49,242 bases of DNA from Pseudomonadota bacterium (GCA_021848605.1 JAJZUM010000003.1:1-49242); one strand, 5' to 3'. Shown: positions 16,931-27,347, numbered from the stretch's first letter. A program made the numbers and translations. Notes: generated by a model from the letters alone, not told the origin.

Positions 16931-18559
16931 TCATACTTCCTCGGAATGTTGACGAAGATAATAGTCCTGAAATTGTTCACGTACGGTTTTTTTTGAAAGT
17001 TTACCGGTTGCAGTATGAGGTAATGATTCGACGAGCACAATACGGTCAGGAATCCACCAGCGAGCCACATGCTGGGCAAGGTGGTCACGTAGTGCGCCTT
17101 GATCGGGTTCATGGTCAGCGACAACCAGCATCAGTGGGCGCTCGCCCCAGCGTTGATGGGGGATACCAACGACACAGGCCTCATGGATGTCAGGAAATGA
17201 TAAGGCGGCATTTTCCAGGTCAATGGAACTGATCCATTCACCTCCTGACTTAATGACATCTTTGTCCCTGTCGACAATCTGCATCATGCCATCGGCAGTC
17301 ATCGTGGCAATATCGCCTGTGCAGAACCATCCTTCATGGAATGAAGACCGGTCGTCACTACGAAAATAGGATGATGCAACCCAGGGGCCACGAACATAAA
17401 GTTTGCCAAAGGTTTTGCCGTCATGAGGAAGACGCTGGTGGTTGTCATCCATGATGGCGAGTTCAATGCCAAAAACGGCACGACCTTGTTTCAGTTGCTG
17501 GAGATAACGTGCTTCAGGTGCAAGCGCCATCAGTTCAGGTGTGGGCAAGTTGACGGTCCCGAGTGGGGAAAGTTCCGTCATGCCCCAGGCATGAACAAGG
17601 AAAATGCCATGCGATTCAGCAAATTCCCGAATCATCGCCAGAGGTGCTGCCGAACCGCCGACAACCACCTGGCGTACATGAGCGAGACGAATTTTGTGTT
17701 GGCGCAGATGGTCGAGAAGCCCCAGCCAGACCGTTGGAACGCCAAGAAGAAGATCCGTCCGTTCCTGTTCAATAAGCTTGCTCAAAGATGCTCCATCCAG
17801 GAATGGTCCAGGCAAGACCAGATGCGCCCCGGTGAGAGCAGCAGCATAGGGTGTTCCCCAGGCACAAACATGAAACATGGGAACAACAGGGAGAATACGG
17901 CTGGCTGGGCCAATCCCCAAGGCGTCATTACGGCAGGCGGCCATGGCGTGCATGACGGTCGAGTAGTGGCTATAAAGAACTCCTTTAGGATGACCCGTCG
18001 TACCCGAGGTATAACATAGGGCAGCAGCCTGATCATCGGGAAAATCCGGCCATGAAAAATCTCCATGTTCCGAAGCAATGAGATCCTCGTAGCACATAAA
18101 CTCCGGATCAGGAGGCATATGATCCCGGTCGCTAAGAATAATGATGAAGCGGACGCTGGGGAGCATGGGTCTTAATGTGCGAACCAGATCCACAAAACTG
18201 AGGTCGACTAACAAAGCCCTATCTTCAGCATGATTGATGATGTACTCAATTTGCTCAGGAAATAAGCGTGGATTAATGGTGTGCGTGATCGCTCCAAGCC
18301 CGGAGATGGCAAAATAGGCTTCCAGGTGACGGTGCGTATTCCAGGCAAGTGTGCCCACACAATCGCCATGCCTTACACCGAGACGGGCAAGTGATTGAGC
18401 GAGTTGCTTTGAACGATGGGCGAGTTCTCGATAAGTGAGACGAACCTGAGCCCCTTCGACAAGACAACTAACGATTGTGTGTGATGCATAATGAAGTTCG
18501 GCATGCTGAATCAGGTCGCTGATCAGCACATGGCGTTTCATCATAAGGCCTTGCATCAT
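16931..18559 (-). CDS. alkK: AlkK-like (medium-chain) fatty acyl-CoA ligase
   Basis: 542 residues from the ATG at 18559 (CAGGA a few bases upstream); the longer frame to 18637 adds an atypical leader. ANL-superfamily motifs: P-loop [11 protein letters not shown] at 183-193, HAWGMTE, the hinge segment [30 protein letters not shown], and the catalytic Lys in [11 protein letters not shown]. The long stretches [21 protein letters not shown] and [15 protein letters not shown] match Pseudomonas AlkK as I recall it. It would activate fatty acids with ATP and CoA, supplying the dehydrogenases further down the same strand. Symbol is by homology only. Confidence 0.88.
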   Translation of the reverse strand: MMQGLMMKRHVLISDLIQHAELHYASHTIVSCLVEGAQVRLTYRELAHRSKQLAQSLARLGVRHGDCVGTLAWNTHRHLEAYFAISGLGAITHTINPRLFPEQIEYIINHAEDRALLVDLSFVDLVRTLRPMLPSVRFIIILSDRDHMPPDPEFMCYEDLIASEHGDFSWPDFPDDQAAALCYTSGTTGHPKGVLYSHYSTVMHAMAACRNDALGIGPASRILPVVPMFHVCAWGTPYAAALTGAHLVLPGPFLDGASLSKLIEQERTDLLLGVPTVWLGLLDHLRQHKIRLAHVRQVVVGGSAAPLAMIREFAESHGIFLVHAWGMTELSPLGTVNLPTPELMALAPEARYLQQLKQGRAVFGIELAIMDDNHQRLPHDGKTFGKLYVRGPWVASSYFRSDDRSSFHEGWFCTGDIATMTADGMMQIVDRDKDVIKSGGEWISSIDLENAALSFPDIHEACVVGIPHQRWGERPLMLVVADHEPDQGALRDHLAQHVARWWIPDRIVLVESLPHTATGKLSKKTVREQFQDYYLRQHSEEV

Positions 18560-18680
18560 GAAAATCCTGTGAGGTGCATATGACTCTAAGGATAGATGAG
18601 ACTTCAGATAGATGAAAAAATTGAGACAAGGTATCAATCAAATGATCAACGCTGATAGTCTGATTCCTGAGAAAATACGC

Positions 18681-18709
18681 TTGTAACTTGGTCGATTGTG
18701 CGATAGAAT
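18681..18709 (+). promoter_or_regulatory. S10 operon promoter (sigma70-like)
   Basis: TTGTAA (18681-18686) and TAGAAT (18704-18709) are separated by exactly 17 bp. The only upstream gene is divergent, so a promoter is required here. Confidence 0.65.
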
Positions 18710-18717
18710 GCTGCTCC

Positions 18718-18760
18718 CCCGAAATATTCGGGCTTTTACAGCCAGAGCATCGATTCTGGC
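18718..18760 (+). promoter_or_regulatory. Two hairpins in S10 leader
   Basis: CCCGAA-ATA-TTCGGG (18718-18732) and GCCAGA-8 nt-TCTGGC (18741-18760) are perfect 6-bp stems in the 5' leader. They could contribute to an L4 recognition structure as in enteric S10 leaders, but the primary sequence is not shown to match that element. Confidence 0.45.
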
Positions 18761-18774
18761 ACAAGGATTAATCA

Positions 18775-18806
18775 ACACAGGGCGTTAAGTCCATGTGTAA
18801 TTTTTT
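18775..18806 (+). terminator. Attenuator-like hairpin plus T-run before rpsJ
   Basis: ACACA (18775-18779) pairs with TGTGT (18794-18798), continued after one mismatch by GG/CC. Six T follow at 18801-18806, 26 bp before the rpsJ start. The layout resembles the S10 leader attenuator controlled by L4 in enteric bacteria. Confidence 0.45.
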
Positions 18807-18832
18807 ATTGTCTATATGCTTGGAGTTGGTGC

Positions 18833-19144
18833 ATGGCTAACCAGAGAATTCGAATTCGCCTAAAGGCGTTTGACCACCGCTTGATTGACCAGTCAGCCAT
18901 GGAGATTGTGGATACTGCCAAGCGGACCGGCGCACAGGTTTGCGGGCCGATTCCCATGCCGACCCGGATCGAGCGTTTTAACGTGCTGACCTCGCCGCAC
19001 GTCAACAAGGATGCTCGTGACCAGTATGAAATTCGTACCCATAGCCGATTAGTAGATATCGTTCAGCCCACAGATAAAACTGTTGATGCGCTGATGAAGC
19101 TCGAATTGGCTGCTGGGGTGGATGTGCAGATCAGTCTTGGCTAA
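18833..19144 (+). CDS. rpsJ: 30S ribosomal protein S10
   Basis: 103 residues, the same length as E. coli S10. Recognised by [17 protein letters not shown], the GPIPMPTR loop and [19 protein letters not shown]. Binds 16S rRNA in the 30S head and, as NusE, takes part in transcription antitermination with NusB. First gene of the S10 operon, preceded by TTGGAG. Confidence 0.99.
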   Translation: MANQRIRIRLKAFDHRLIDQSAMEIVDTAKRTGAQVCGPIPMPTRIERFNVLTSPHVNKDARDQYEIRTHSRLVDIVQPTDKTVDALMKLELAAGVDVQISLG

Positions 19145-19182
19145 AGGGCCAGGCTCGTTTGGTTTTAACGAGGTTTAAGCGT

Positions 19183-19821
19183 ATGGCAATTGGATTAGTA
19201 GGTCGAAAAATTGGGATGACACGCGTCTTTACTGAGGCTGGTGCATCGATTCCGGTTACCGTCATTGAAGTTGAATCGAATCGTGTGACACAGATTCGCA
19301 GCCTGGAAGTTGATGGTTATGAAGCTGTTCAGATCACGACCGGCGAACGGCGTGCATCACGGGTGTCCAAGGCTATGGCGGGGCATTTTGCCAAGGCTGG
19401 AACATTGCCGGGCCGAGGTGTTTGGGAGTTCCGTGCTGAAAGTGATGAGCTGCAAGGTTTGGAGCTTGGTTCAGAGTTGAAGGTGGATCGATTTGCCGTA
19501 GGGCAGGTTGTTGATGTGACGGGCATGACAAAAGGTAAGGGATTCCAGGGCGGTGTCAAGCGCTGGAATTTCCGTACCCAAGATGCCACACATGGCAACT
19601 CGGTGTCGCATCGTGTCCACGGTTCAACCGGACAGAACCAAAGCCCGGGCAAGGTTTTCAAAGGCAAGAAAATGGCTGGACATCTTGGTGATGTGCGGGT
19701 AACGGTCCAAGGTCTTGAAGTTGTTGCCGTCGATGTTGAACAGAATGTGTTGCTGGTGAAGGGGGCTGTTCCTGGAGCCGCTGGACGTGACGTGATTGTA
19801 CGTCCAACTGCCAAGGCCTAA
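19183..19821 (+). CDS. rplC: 50S ribosomal protein L3
   Basis: 212 residues (E. coli 209). Start set at the ATG at 19183, where [16 protein letters not shown] matches the family; the open frame from 19159 adds 8 non-conserved residues. [17 protein letters not shown] and the central [27 protein letters not shown] are the diagnostic extended loop reaching toward the peptidyl transferase centre. Early 50S assembly protein binding 23S rRNA. Confidence 0.99.
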   Translation: MAIGLVGRKIGMTRVFTEAGASIPVTVIEVESNRVTQIRSLEVDGYEAVQITTGERRASRVSKAMAGHFAKAGTLPGRGVWEFRAESDELQGLELGSELKVDRFAVGQVVDVTGMTKGKGFQGGVKRWNFRTQDATHGNSVSHRVHGSTGQNQSPGKVFKGKKMAGHLGDVRVTVQGLEVVAVDVEQNVLLVKGAVPGAAGRDVIVRPTAKA

Positions 19822-19833
19822 GGGGGACCGAGC

Positions 19834-20436
19834 GTGAATCTTAAGACAATTTCTGGCGCAGCCGTTGAATTATCCGAAGTCGCCTTTGGAAGAGAATTCA
19901 ATGAGGCGCTTGTGCATCAAGTGGTAACGGCCTACCTGGCTGCGGGTCGACAAGGATCGGTAAAGCAGAAAACCCGTTCCGAAGTTAGTGGCGGTGGTAA
20001 GAAGCCCTTTCGTCAAAAGGGAACTGGGCGAGCACGTGCCGGCTCCATTCGTAGTCCGATATGGCGTGGTGGTGGAAAGATTTTTGCTGCAACACCACAG
20101 AACTACGAGCAGAAAGTAAACCGAAAAATGTACCGTGGTGCTATGCAGTGCATTCTGGCCGAGCTGGTTCGCCAGGAACGTTTGGTCCTCGTTGAGGATT
20201 TCAACGTCTCCGCTCCAAAGACCAAGGAACTTATTGCCAAACTGAAGGGGCTGGGTCTCGACAACGCACTGATTGTTACCGATGCCGTTGATGAGAATCT
20301 TTATCTGGCAGCCCGCAATATTCCACATATTGACGTTGTTGATACCAGTGGTGTTAACCCCGTCAGCCTGATTGGTTATGAAAAGGTATTGATGTCAGTG
20401 CCTGCCGCAAAAAAACTTGAGGTGGAATTAGGATGA
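19834..20436 (+). CDS. rplD: 50S ribosomal protein L4
   Basis: 200 residues (E. coli 201), GTG start with AGGGGG upstream. The extended loop [38 protein letters not shown]-type segment that lines the exit tunnel is intact. In enteric bacteria L4 also represses its own operon through the S10 leader; the leader hairpins here make that worth testing. The stop overlaps the rplW start by 4 bp. Confidence 0.99.
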   Translation: MNLKTISGAAVELSEVAFGREFNEALVHQVVTAYLAAGRQGSVKQKTRSEVSGGGKKPFRQKGTGRARAGSIRSPIWRGGGKIFAATPQNYEQKVNRKMYRGAMQCILAELVRQERLVLVEDFNVSAPKTKELIAKLKGLGLDNALIVTDAVDENLYLAARNIPHIDVVDTSGVNPVSLIGYEKVLMSVPAAKKLEVELG

Positions 20437-20732
20437 ACCAGGAACGCATTTACCATGTTTTGGTGGCGCCCGTTGCTTCCGAAAAAGCAATTCGGGTCGC
20501 TGACCAGAATCGCCAGTATGTTTTCAAGGTGCGGCCGGATTCGAACAAGACTGAAATTCGTCAAGCGATTGAGCAGCTCTTCAATGTTCAGGTTCAGTCG
20601 GTAAATACCCTGAATGTGGCGGGCAAAACACGTCGTTTTGGTCGTGGTCTGGGACGTCGCTCAGACTGGAAAAAGGCCTACGTGACGTTGAAAGAAGGTC
20701 AGGAAATCAATTACGCCGGTTCGATTGAGTAA
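20433..20732 (+). CDS. rplW: 50S ribosomal protein L23
   Basis: 99 residues (E. coli 100). [16 protein letters not shown] and the [23 protein letters not shown] core are typical, with the basic [21 protein letters not shown] loop. Sits at the tunnel exit and forms a docking site for SRP and trigger factor. Overlaps rplD by ATGA. Confidence 0.99.
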   Translation: MNQERIYHVLVAPVASEKAIRVADQNRQYVFKVRPDSNKTEIRQAIEQLFNVQVQSVNTLNVAGKTRRFGRGLGRRSDWKKAYVTLKEGQEINYAGSIE

Positions 20733-20748
20733 GGGCGAGGAGTAGATC

Positions 20749-21573
20749 ATGGCTATTGTAAAGTGTAAACCAACTTCGCCGGGTCGACGCTTCGTCGAGA
20801 AGGTTGTGCATGAGCATCTGCACAAAGGACGTCCACACGCTCCTTTGGTGGAAAGCAAGAATAAAAATGGTGGTCGTAACAATAATGGACATATTACGAC
20901 CCGTCATATAGGTGGCGGACACAAGCAGTTGTATCGTGTTGTCGATTTTCGTCGCAACAAGGATGGGGTCCCTGCCAAAGTGGAACGGATCGAGTACGAT
21001 CCGAACCGCACAGCCCATATTGCCCTTCTGGTCTATGCGGACGGTGAACGCCGTTACATCATCGCACCAAAGGGCTTGACTGCTGGCGACCAGGTGCAGT
21101 CTGGCTCGGATGCACCGATCAAGGTCGGCAATTCATTGCCATTACGCAATATTCCCGTGGGTGTGACCTTGCACAATCTTGAGCTCAAGCCAGGCAAAGG
21201 TGCACAGTTGGCGCGCTCAGCTGGCGCCAGTGTTCAGCTGCTGGGGCGTGATGGCCAGTATGTTATTGTCCGGCTTCGCTCCGGTGAAATGCGACGCATT
21301 CATGCCGATTGTCGGGCTACCTTGGGTGAAGTCTCCAACAGTGATCATAGTTTGCGTTCCTATGGTAAAGCAGGTGCCAAGCGCTGGCTCGGCATTCGCC
21401 CGACCGTGCGTGGCATGGCGATGAACCCAGTGGATCACCCACACGGTGGTGGTGAAGGGCGTAACAAGGGTTGTCATCCTGTAACTCCGTGGGGTCAGCC
21501 CACTAAGGGTTACAAGACTCGTAACAATAAGCGTACCGACAAAATGATCGTTCGCGATCGTCGTGTCAAGTAA
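20749..21573 (+). CDS. rplB: 50S ribosomal protein L2
   Basis: 274 residues (E. coli 273). [15 protein letters not shown] start, [18 protein letters not shown], and the C-terminal [31 protein letters not shown] with the conserved His near the peptidyl transferase centre. Required for subunit association and tRNA binding. GCGAGGAG upstream of the ATG. Confidence 0.99.
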   Translation: MAIVKCKPTSPGRRFVEKVVHEHLHKGRPHAPLVESKNKNGGRNNNGHITTRHIGGGHKQLYRVVDFRRNKDGVPAKVERIEYDPNRTAHIALLVYADGERRYIIAPKGLTAGDQVQSGSDAPIKVGNSLPLRNIPVGVTLHNLELKPGKGAQLARSAGASVQLLGRDGQYVIVRLRSGEMRRIHADCRATLGEVSNSDHSLRSYGKAGAKRWLGIRPTVRGMAMNPVDHPHGGGEGRNKGCHPVTPWGQPTKGYKTRNNKRTDKMIVRDRRVK

Positions 21574-21589
21574 GGCTGGGGGATAGAAA

Positions 21590-21865
21590 GTGCCGCGTTC
21601 TCTAAAGAAAGGTCCGTTTGTGGATGGCCACCTGTGGGCCAAGGTAGAAGCTGCTCTGGCGAGCAATTCGAGAAAGCCGATCAAGACATGGTCGAGACGT
21701 TCCATGATTTTGCCCGAAATGGTTGGGCTGACCATGGCAATACATAATGGGCGTCAGCATGTTCCCATTTTGATCAGTGAACATATGGTAGGTCACAAAC
21801 TCGGCGAGTTTGCACCAACCCGTACGTTCCGCGGTCATGCTGTTGATAAAAAGGCCAAGAGGTAG
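21590..21865 (+). CDS. rpsS: 30S ribosomal protein S19
   Basis: 91 residues (E. coli 92), GTG start after [41 protein letters not shown] and [16 protein letters not shown] are family signatures. Forms a head complex with S13 near the A and P sites. Confidence 0.99.
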   Translation: MPRSLKKGPFVDGHLWAKVEAALASNSRKPIKTWSRRSMILPEMVGLTMAIHNGRQHVPILISEHMVGHKLGEFAPTRTFRGHAVDKKAKR

Positions 21866-21876
21866 GAGTGATGCAA

Positions 21877-22209
21877 ATGAATGAAGTCGGTGTCGCCAAG
21901 CTTCGTGGTGCTCCCATCTCGGCCCAGAAAACACGTCTGGTGGCCGATTTGGTTCGCGGTAAAAATGTTAACAAGGCGATGGAAATCCTTCGCTTTACAG
22001 ACAAGAAGGCTGCCCATTTTGTATCCAAGGCATTGCATTCAGCGATTGCCAATGCGGAACATAATGCCGGTGCTGATGTGGATGAGCTGAAAGTATCAAC
22101 GATTTATGTTGACGAGGGTATAACGCTCAAGCGTATTCGTCCTCGTGCCAAGGGGCGAGCTGATCGAATCAGCAAGCGTACATGTCATATCACCGTTGTT
22201 GTGTCCTGA
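21877..22209 (+). CDS. rplV: 50S ribosomal protein L22
   Basis: 110 residues from the ATG at 21877, equal to E. coli. This start is preferred because AGGAG lies 8 bases upstream; the ATG at 21871 is only 2 bases from it. [16 protein letters not shown] and the C-terminal hairpin [25 protein letters not shown], which lines the exit tunnel, are intact. Confidence 0.98.
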   Translation: MNEVGVAKLRGAPISAQKTRLVADLVRGKNVNKAMEILRFTDKKAAHFVSKALHSAIANAEHNAGADVDELKVSTIYVDEGITLKRIRPRAKGRADRISKRTCHITVVVS

Positions 22210-22225
22210 ACCGGGAGTTAAAGTT

Positions 22226-22954
22226 ATGGGTCAGAAAGTTAATCCCGTCGGAATCCGTTTAGGTATTGTGCGGGCACATAATTCAACCTGGTATGCCAGT
22301 CCCAAAGTGTATCCGCGTTATCTGTTGGCTGATCTCAAGGCGCGCGAATTTTTGTATGGCAAATTGAAGCAGGCCTCTCTGGGCAAGATTACCATTCTGC
22401 GGCCTTCAGATCGCGCTGATGTCTGGATTTCTACAGCTCGACCTGGCGTTGTCATTGGTAAAAAGGGCGAAGATGTGGGCAAACTGCAGGCCTCGCTGAC
22501 GCGCATCATGGGTTGTCCAGTTGCTGTGCATATTGATGAAATCAAAAAGCCTGATCTTGATGCTCGTTTGGTCGCCGAAAGCATCGCTTCGCAGCTTGAA
22601 CGCCGTATCATGTTCCGTCGTGCCATGAAGCGTGCCGTACAAAATACGCTTCGTGCCGGTGCCAAGGGTGTCAAGATTGAGGTGTCCGGACGTTTGGGTG
22701 GTGCCGAAATTGCCCGTACTGAATGGTATCGCGAAGGCCGTGTGCCTTTGCATACGTTGCGAGCTGACATTGATTATTCAACAGCACGTGCAGAAACTAC
22801 ATACGGAACCATCGGTGTGAAAGTTTGGATTTTCAAAGGTGAAATCCTCGGTGGAATGGAGCAGGTTGCTGCCCAGGCTCAGGCTGCTCAGCAGCCAGCC
22901 CAGGAAGAAACCCAGCGTCCGGCCAAGAAGCGTTCCAGGCAGGATAGAGGTTAA
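22226..22954 (+). CDS. rpsC: 30S ribosomal protein S3
   Basis: 242 residues (E. coli 233). [16 protein letters not shown] start at 22226; the frame open from 22145 overlaps rplV and is not used. KH domain with [14 protein letters not shown]-terminal half with [30 protein letters not shown]. The tail after GEILGG is a low-complexity Ala/Gln/Pro stretch ending KKRSRQDRG, slightly longer than usual. Lines the mRNA entry channel. Confidence 0.99.
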   Translation: MGQKVNPVGIRLGIVRAHNSTWYASPKVYPRYLLADLKAREFLYGKLKQASLGKITILRPSDRADVWISTARPGVVIGKKGEDVGKLQASLTRIMGCPVAVHIDEIKKPDLDARLVAESIASQLERRIMFRRAMKRAVQNTLRAGAKGVKIEVSGRLGGAEIARTEWYREGRVPLHTLRADIDYSTARAETTYGTIGVKVWIFKGEILGGMEQVAAQAQAAQQPAQEETQRPAKKRSRQDRG

Positions 22955-22959
22955 GCATT

Positions 22960-23373
22960 ATGTTACAACCAAAACGTACTAAATTCCGAAAGGTCCACAA
23001 GGGGCGTAACCGTGGCCTGGCGCATCGCGGTAACGAAGTTGACTTCGGTTCTGTAGGACTGAAATCCATTGAACGTGGTCGCATTACTGCTCGGCAGATT
23101 GAGTCGGCGCGTCGTGCGATTGTTCGCCGTGTTCGTCGTGGTGGTAAGATCTTCATTCGGGTTTTTCCGGATAAACCAATTACTGAAAAGCCGCTCGAAG
23201 TTCGTATGGGTAATGGCAAGGGGAACGTTGAGTACTGGGTTGCCGAAATACAGCCAGGAAAAATGTTGTATGAGATTGAAGGTGTTCCTGAGGCTCTGGC
23301 GCGTGAGGCATTCCTGCTGGCTGCTGCCAAACTCCCTCTCAAAACAACCATCGTAACGCGGACGGTGATGTAA
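22960..23373 (+). CDS. rplP: 50S ribosomal protein L16
   Basis: 137 residues (E. coli 136). [39 protein letters not shown] and [20 protein letters not shown] are diagnostic. Organises the A-site tRNA region of the 50S. Starts 5 bp after rpsC and its stop abuts the rpmC start. Confidence 0.99.
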   Translation: MLQPKRTKFRKVHKGRNRGLAHRGNEVDFGSVGLKSIERGRITARQIESARRAIVRRVRRGGKIFIRVFPDKPITEKPLEVRMGNGKGNVEYWVAEIQPGKMLYEIEGVPEALAREAFLLAAAKLPLKTTIVTRTVM

Positions 23374-23562
23374 ATGAATGCGAATGAGTTGCGGGAAAAA
23401 TCGGCAGAAGAACTGAATGCGACTTTGTTTAGTCTTCTGCGTGAGCAGTTTGATCTTCGCATTGCGAAGGCACAGGATAGTTTGACAAAAAACCATCGTA
23501 TCAAAGAAGTTCGGCGGTCGATCGCGCGTATCAAGACCGTTCTGAGTGAGAAGAAGGCTTAA
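23374..23562 (+). CDS. rpmC: 50S ribosomal protein L29
   Basis: 62 residues (E. coli 63). [33 protein letters not shown] and the helical ending [20 protein letters not shown] match the family. Located near the tunnel exit next to L23. Begins immediately after the rplP stop codon. Confidence 0.99.
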   Translation: MNANELREKSAEELNATLFSLLREQFDLRIAKAQDSLTKNHRIKEVRRSIARIKTVLSEKKA

Positions 23563-23566
23563 CACG

Positions 23567-23845
23567 ATGAATGAACAAGTGACGGAATCGGTCAAGATTC
23601 AGCGTTTGCTGACAGGTAAAGTGGTCAGCGACAAAATGAATAAATCCATAGTTGTGCTGATTGAGCGTAAGGTCAAGCATCCCAAGTATGGCAAATACAT
23701 GACACGCAGCACGCGCATCCACGCCCACGATGAAGAGAATACCTGTCGTGAAGGTGATGTCGTGACCATTAAGGAATGCCGGCCTTTGTCAAAAACAAAG
23801 GCATGGACCCTGGTCTCGGTGGTTGAGCGGGCCGCAGAAGCCTGA
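23567..23845 (+). CDS. rpsQ: 30S ribosomal protein S17
   Basis: 92 residues (E. coli 84), with a few extra N-terminal residues. Start ATG at 23567, 4 bp after rpmC; the open frame from 23546 overlaps rpm[30 protein letters not shown] and [18 protein letters not shown] identify the OB-fold protein. Primary 16S rRNA binder. Last gene of the S10 block. Confidence 0.99.
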   Translation: MNEQVTESVKIQRLLTGKVVSDKMNKSIVVLIERKVKHPKYGKYMTRSTRIHAHDEENTCREGDVVTIKECRPLSKTKAWTLVSVVERAAEA

Positions 23846-23849
23846 GTAC

Positions 23850-23878
23850 TTGTCAGGCCAGTCGGCATAGTGTAGGAT
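23850..23878 (+). promoter_or_regulatory. spc operon promoter (sigma70-like)
   Basis: TTGTCA (23850-23855) and TAGGAT (23873-23878) with a 17-bp spacer lie in the 87-bp gap between rpsQ and rplN, where the spc promoter lies in E. coli. A small GCCC-TTTA-GGGC hairpin (23883-23894) falls at the expected start of the transcript. Confidence 0.7.
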
Positions 23879-23932
23879 ACGCGCCCTTTAGGGCCGTGTA
23901 GCTGACCACTACCGGACGCTAGGAGAATAGAG

Positions 23933-24301
23933 ATGATTCAGACAGAAACAATGCTTGACGTTGCGGACAACAGTGGTGCCCGCAAGGTTCTTTGCATCAA
24001 GGTACTCGGAGGCTCGCACCGTCGTTATGCTACGGTGGGAGACATCATCAAGGTGACTGTCAAGGAAGCAATTCCACGTGGCAAGGTCAAAAAGGGTGAT
24101 GTCATGAATGCGGTTGTGGTGCGTACTCGTCATGGCGTTCGTCGACCAGATGGTTCAATCATACGTTTTGATGATAATGCAGCAGTTCTGCTGAATAACC
24201 AGAAGGCTCCGATTGGAACACGTATTTTTGGGCCGGTCACTCGTGAGCTTCGTTCTGAACAGTTCATGAAGATCATCTCACTGGCTCCTGAAGTGCTCTG
24301 A
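23933..24301 (+). CDS. rplN: 50S ribosomal protein L14
   Basis: 122 residues (E. coli 123). [27 protein letters not shown], the [28 protein letters not shown] core and [13 protein letters not shown] are diagnostic. Contacts 16S rRNA to form an intersubunit bridge. First gene of the spc block; GGAG precedes the ATG. Confidence 0.99.
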   Translation: MIQTETMLDVADNSGARKVLCIKVLGGSHRRYATVGDIIKVTVKEAIPRGKVKKGDVMNAVVVRTRHGVRRPDGSIIRFDDNAAVLLNNQKAPIGTRIFGPVTRELRSEQFMKIISLAPEVL

Positions 24302-24312
24302 GGTCGTAGGAA

Positions 24313-24636
24313 ATGTCAGCAAAAATCAAGTTAAATGATGAAGTCGTTGTTCTGACCGGCAAAGACCGGGGACGACGGGGGAAAGTAATCCGGGTACTTG
24401 GTGAACGCCTTTTGATTGAGGGTATTAATCAGGTATACAAGCATGTGCGTGCCAATCCATCACGTGGAATCGAGGGCGGTATTCTTGAGCGTGAAGCTCC
24501 GATTCATGCTTCGAATGTTGCGTTATTCAATCCGGTGACCCAAAAGGCTGACCGTGTTGGTTTCAAGATTTTGGATGATGGACGCAAGGTTCGCGTGTTC
24601 AAGTCAACAGGTGAAGTTGTTGACGTACGTACTTAG
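24313..24636 (+). CDS. rplX: 50S ribosomal protein L24
   Basis: 107 residues (E. coli 104). KOW motif [21 protein letters not shown] near the start, followed by [38 protein letters not shown]. One of the two assembly-initiator proteins of the 50S. Confidence 0.99.
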   Translation: MSAKIKLNDEVVVLTGKDRGRRGKVIRVLGERLLIEGINQVYKHVRANPSRGIEGGILEREAPIHASNVALFNPVTQKADRVGFKILDDGRKVRVFKSTGEVVDVRT

Positions 24637-24662
24637 TATTTAGAAATAAGGTAAAGACAACC

Positions 24663-25199
24663 ATGGCCAGACTTAGAGAAGTCTATAAAAATGAGCTAGC
24701 TTCACGTTTGCGTGAAGAACTCAATCTGCGTAATGTGATGGAAGTTCCGCGCATTACCAAGATTACACTGAATATGGGAGTGGGCAGTGCCGCCCAGGAT
24801 CGTAAAATGATCGATGGCGCTGTGGCCGATATGCAGCTAATTTCTGGCCAAAAGCCCGTTGTTACTGTAGCACGCCAGTCCATTGCTGGTTTCAAAATTC
24901 GTGAAGGTATGGCAATCGGCTGCAAAGTGACGCTGCGTGGCGATCGCATGTATGAATTCCTTGATCGTTTGATCAATATGGCTATTCCACGTATTCGTGA
25001 TTTTCGTGGTTTTAGTCCTAAAGCCTTTGATGGACGAGGCAATTATAGTCTTGGCTTGAAGGAACAGATTGTGTTCCCTGAAGTAGACTATGACAAAATT
25101 GATCGCTTGCGTGGAATGGATGTAACCATTACCACAACAGCGCGTACTGATGATGAAGGACGCGCGCTTCTGCGTGCTTTCAACTTCCCGTTTAAGTGA
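24663..25199 (+). CDS. rplE: 50S ribosomal protein L5
   Basis: 178 residues (E. coli 179). [31 protein letters not shown], the [20 protein letters not shown] loop and [24 protein letters not shown] match L5. Binds 5S rRNA and the P-site tRNA region. Confidence 0.99.
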   Translation: MARLREVYKNELASRLREELNLRNVMEVPRITKITLNMGVGSAAQDRKMIDGAVADMQLISGQKPVVTVARQSIAGFKIREGMAIGCKVTLRGDRMYEFLDRLINMAIPRIRDFRGFSPKAFDGRGNYSLGLKEQIVFPEVDYDKIDRLRGMDVTITTTARTDDEGRALLRAFNFPFK

Positions 25200-25209
25200 G
25201 ATAAAGATC

Positions 25210-25515
25210 ATGGCCAAGAAGAGCATGAAAAACCGTGAGTTGAAGCGGCAGAAAATGGTTGCAAAGTACGCTGTGAAGCGGGAAGAGCTGAAGGAAGTTA
25301 TCAGAAGCTCAAAATCAACTGAAGAAGAAAAGTGGGCAGCCATGCTTAAATTGCAAACGCTGCCGCGTAATGCCAATCCAGTTCGCTTGAGAAACCGTTG
25401 TGGTATTACCGGGCGTCCTCATGGTTATTTCCGGAAGTTTGGACTGGGTCGTAACAAACTGCGTGAAGCAGTGATGAACGGCGATGTTCCGGGCGTTGTC
25501 AAGGCAAGTTGGTGA
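25210..25515 (+). CDS. rpsN: 30S ribosomal protein S14 (zinc-independent type)
   Basis: 101 residues, equal to E. coli. [13 protein letters not shown] start at 25210; the frame from 25150 overlaps rpl[29 protein letters not shown] is the C-terminal signature. It is the long, C-minus form lacking the paired CxxC zinc motifs of the short paralogue. Confidence 0.99.
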   Translation: MAKKSMKNRELKRQKMVAKYAVKREELKEVIRSSKSTEEEKWAAMLKLQTLPRNANPVRLRNRCGITGRPHGYFRKFGLGRNKLREAVMNGDVPGVVKASW

Positions 25516-25522
25516 GATCATC

Positions 25523-25915
25523 ATGAGTATGCAAGATACCGTCGCAGATATGCTGACACGAATTCGCAATGCCCAGCAGACCCGTAAAGAAAGTGTGGTC
25601 ATGCCGTCATCAAAGTTGAAAATCAAGATTGCCGAACTGTTGAAACAGGAAGGCTATATTGAAGAGCTTCACGTTGAAGGTGATGTTAAGCCCCAGCTGA
25701 CATTGTCCCTGAAGTACTATGAGGGCAAGCCTGTCATCGAAGAAATAAAGCGCGTAAGCCGCCCAGGTCTGCGCGTGTACTGCAAAAAAGACCAGCTCCC
25801 GCGCGTCAAGCAGGGCCTTGGAATCGCAATTGTTTCGACGAGCAAAGGCATCATGACAGATCGTGCCGCCCGAAAGGCAAATACGGGTGGTGAAGTTCTT
25901 TGCGTTGTGTCTTGA
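25523..25915 (+). CDS. rpsH: 30S ribosomal protein S8
   Basis: 130 residues, as in E. coli. Start [18 protein letters not shown] at 25523, 7 bp after rpsN. Ends with [38 protein letters not shown], the conserved rRNA-binding half. In E. coli S8 also represses spc translation at the rplE start; no such site was demonstrated here. Confidence 0.99.
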   Translation: MSMQDTVADMLTRIRNAQQTRKESVVMPSSKLKIKIAELLKQEGYIEELHVEGDVKPQLTLSLKYYEGKPVIEEIKRVSRPGLRVYCKKDQLPRVKQGLGIAIVSTSKGIMTDRAARKANTGGEVLCVVS

Positions 25916-25928
25916 TGGGGAGTACAAA

Positions 25929-26462
25929 ATGTCACGCGTAGCGAAAAATCCAATTACTCTCCCCAAAGGGGTTGAGTTGACGATTGATGGTCAAGCCATC
26001 AATGTCAAGGGCAGCAAGGGTTCACTGACCACCTCGGTCAACGAAATGGTTTCTGTACAGAAAGATCAGGACCAGATCAGTGTTCGTCCTTTAGTCGAAA
26101 ATACTGAAGGCTGGATGCAGGCAGGTACGGCACGTGCCAATATCAATAACATGATTGTTGGCGTTAGTCAGGGTTTTGAGCGTAAACTTCAGCTGGTGGG
26201 TGTTGGTTACAAAGCCCAGGCGAAAGGAAAAGTGCTCAATCTTGCCTTAGGTTTTTCTCATCCCATTGATCATGAACTTCCGGAAGGAGTCACTGCCGAA
26301 ACGCCAACTCCAACCGAAATTATTTTAAAATCGACCAACAAGCAATTGCTGGGTCAGGTGGCAGCCAATGTTCGTGGTTATCGTCCACCAGAGCCTTACA
26401 AAGGCAAAGGGGTCAAGTACGCAGATGAGACAATTCTGCGCAAAGAAGCCAAGAAGAAGTAA
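25929..26462 (+). CDS. rplF: 50S ribosomal protein L6
   Basis: 177 residues, equal to E. coli. MSRVAKNPITLPKGVE start at 25929. Two repeated domains; the second has LVGVGYKAQAKG, LALGFSHPIDHELPEGV and the ending VAANVRGYRPPEPYKGKGVKYADE. Located near the GTPase-associated centre. Confidence 0.99.
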   Translation: MSRVAKNPITLPKGVELTIDGQAINVKGSKGSLTTSVNEMVSVQKDQDQISVRPLVENTEGWMQAGTARANINNMIVGVSQGFERKLQLVGVGYKAQAKGKVLNLALGFSHPIDHELPEGVTAETPTPTEIILKSTNKQLLGQVAANVRGYRPPEPYKGKGVKYADETILRKEAKKK

Positions 26463-26480
26463 GGCAGGAGTAAATTTATC

Positions 26481-26831
26481 ATGCACGAGAAAAAAGAAGC
26501 GCGTATTCGCCGTGCCCGTTCTGCCCGGCTTCGCATTCGGCAGCTTGGGGCTGTTCGTTTGTGTATCAATCGCACACCGAGACATATTTATGCCCAGGTT
26601 ATTTCTGCTGATGGTGCCCAGGTCTTGGCAAGTGCATCAACAGTCGAGAAGGATCTACGCAGTGGCGCCACTGGTAACGTTGATGCTGCCGTGCGTGTAG
26701 GTACGCTAATCGCTCAGAGAGCTCAGGCAGCGGGTGTCAAGGCAGTGGCTTTTGATCGGTCAGGATTCAAGTATCACGGACGTATCAAGGCGCTTGCCGA
26801 TGCTGCACGTGAAGCTGGTCTGGAATTTTAA
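26481..26831 (+). CDS. rplR: 50S ribosomal protein L18
   Basis: 116 residues (E. coli 117). [33 protein letters not shown] and the ending [27 protein letters not shown] are diagnostic. Mediates 5S rRNA attachment to the 50S with L5 and L25. Confidence 0.99.
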   Translation: MHEKKEARIRRARSARLRIRQLGAVRLCINRTPRHIYAQVISADGAQVLASASTVEKDLRSGATGNVDAAVRVGTLIAQRAQAAGVKAVAFDRSGFKYHGRIKALADAAREAGLEF

Positions 26832-26840
26832 GAGGGTATC

Positions 26841-27344
26841 ATGGCTAAGGTTGAGCAGCAGCAAAACGAAGGTTATATCGAGAAACTGGTTCAGGTAAAT
26901 CGTGTTGCCAAAGTCGTGAAAGGTGGTCGAATTTTTTCGTTCACAGCTCTGACTGTTGTTGGTGATGGCAATGGACGCGTTGGCTTTGGTCGTGGCAAGG
27001 CACGTGAAGTGCCGGCAGCGATACAGAAAGCTCTTGAAGCAGCTCGTCGTAATATGATCACGGTTGATCTCAAGGGTTCAACATTGCAACATTCTCTGAG
27101 TGGTTCACATGGAGCTTCACGCGTTTATATGCAACCGGCGTCCGAGGGTACTGGTGTTATTGCTGGTGGTGCCATGCGTGCTGTCCTTGAAGTAGCAGGT
27201 GTCAAGAATGTATTGGCAAAGTGCTATGGCTCAACCAATGCCTGTAACGTTGTACATGCAACGTTCAAAGGGCTTAGTTCGATGACTTCTGTTGAGAAAG
27301 TTGCCGAGAAGCGCGGTTTGACGGTTGAAGAAATTCTGGGGTAA
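26841..27344 (+). CDS. rpsE: 30S ribosomal protein S5
   Basis: 167 residues, as in E. coli. [45 protein letters not shown] covers the dsRNA-binding-like domain; [34 protein letters not shown] follows. Involved in decoding fidelity and mRNA helicase activity with S3 and S4. Confidence 0.99.
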   Translation: MAKVEQQQNEGYIEKLVQVNRVAKVVKGGRIFSFTALTVVGDGNGRVGFGRGKAREVPAAIQKALEAARRNMITVDLKGSTLQHSLSGSHGASRVYMQPASEGTGVIAGGAMRAVLEVAGVKNVLAKCYGSTNACNVVHATFKGLSSMTSVEKVAEKRGLTVEEILG

Positions 27345-27347
27345 ATC

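Larger units (their letters stand above)
18560..18832. other. Divergent promoter region and S10 operon leader
   Basis: 273 bp between the leftward acyl-CoA ligase and rightward rpsJ. It carries the S10 promoter (18681-18709) and a leader of about 115 nt with three hairpins at 18718-18732, 18741-18760 and 18775-18798. No tuf or other str-operon gene precedes rpsJ. Confidence 0.7.

Noticed and set aside
17423-18019. Rightward 198-codon open frame opposite the acyl-CoA ligase
   Set aside because: Antisense to conserved ANL motifs; no ribosome binding site or protein family.
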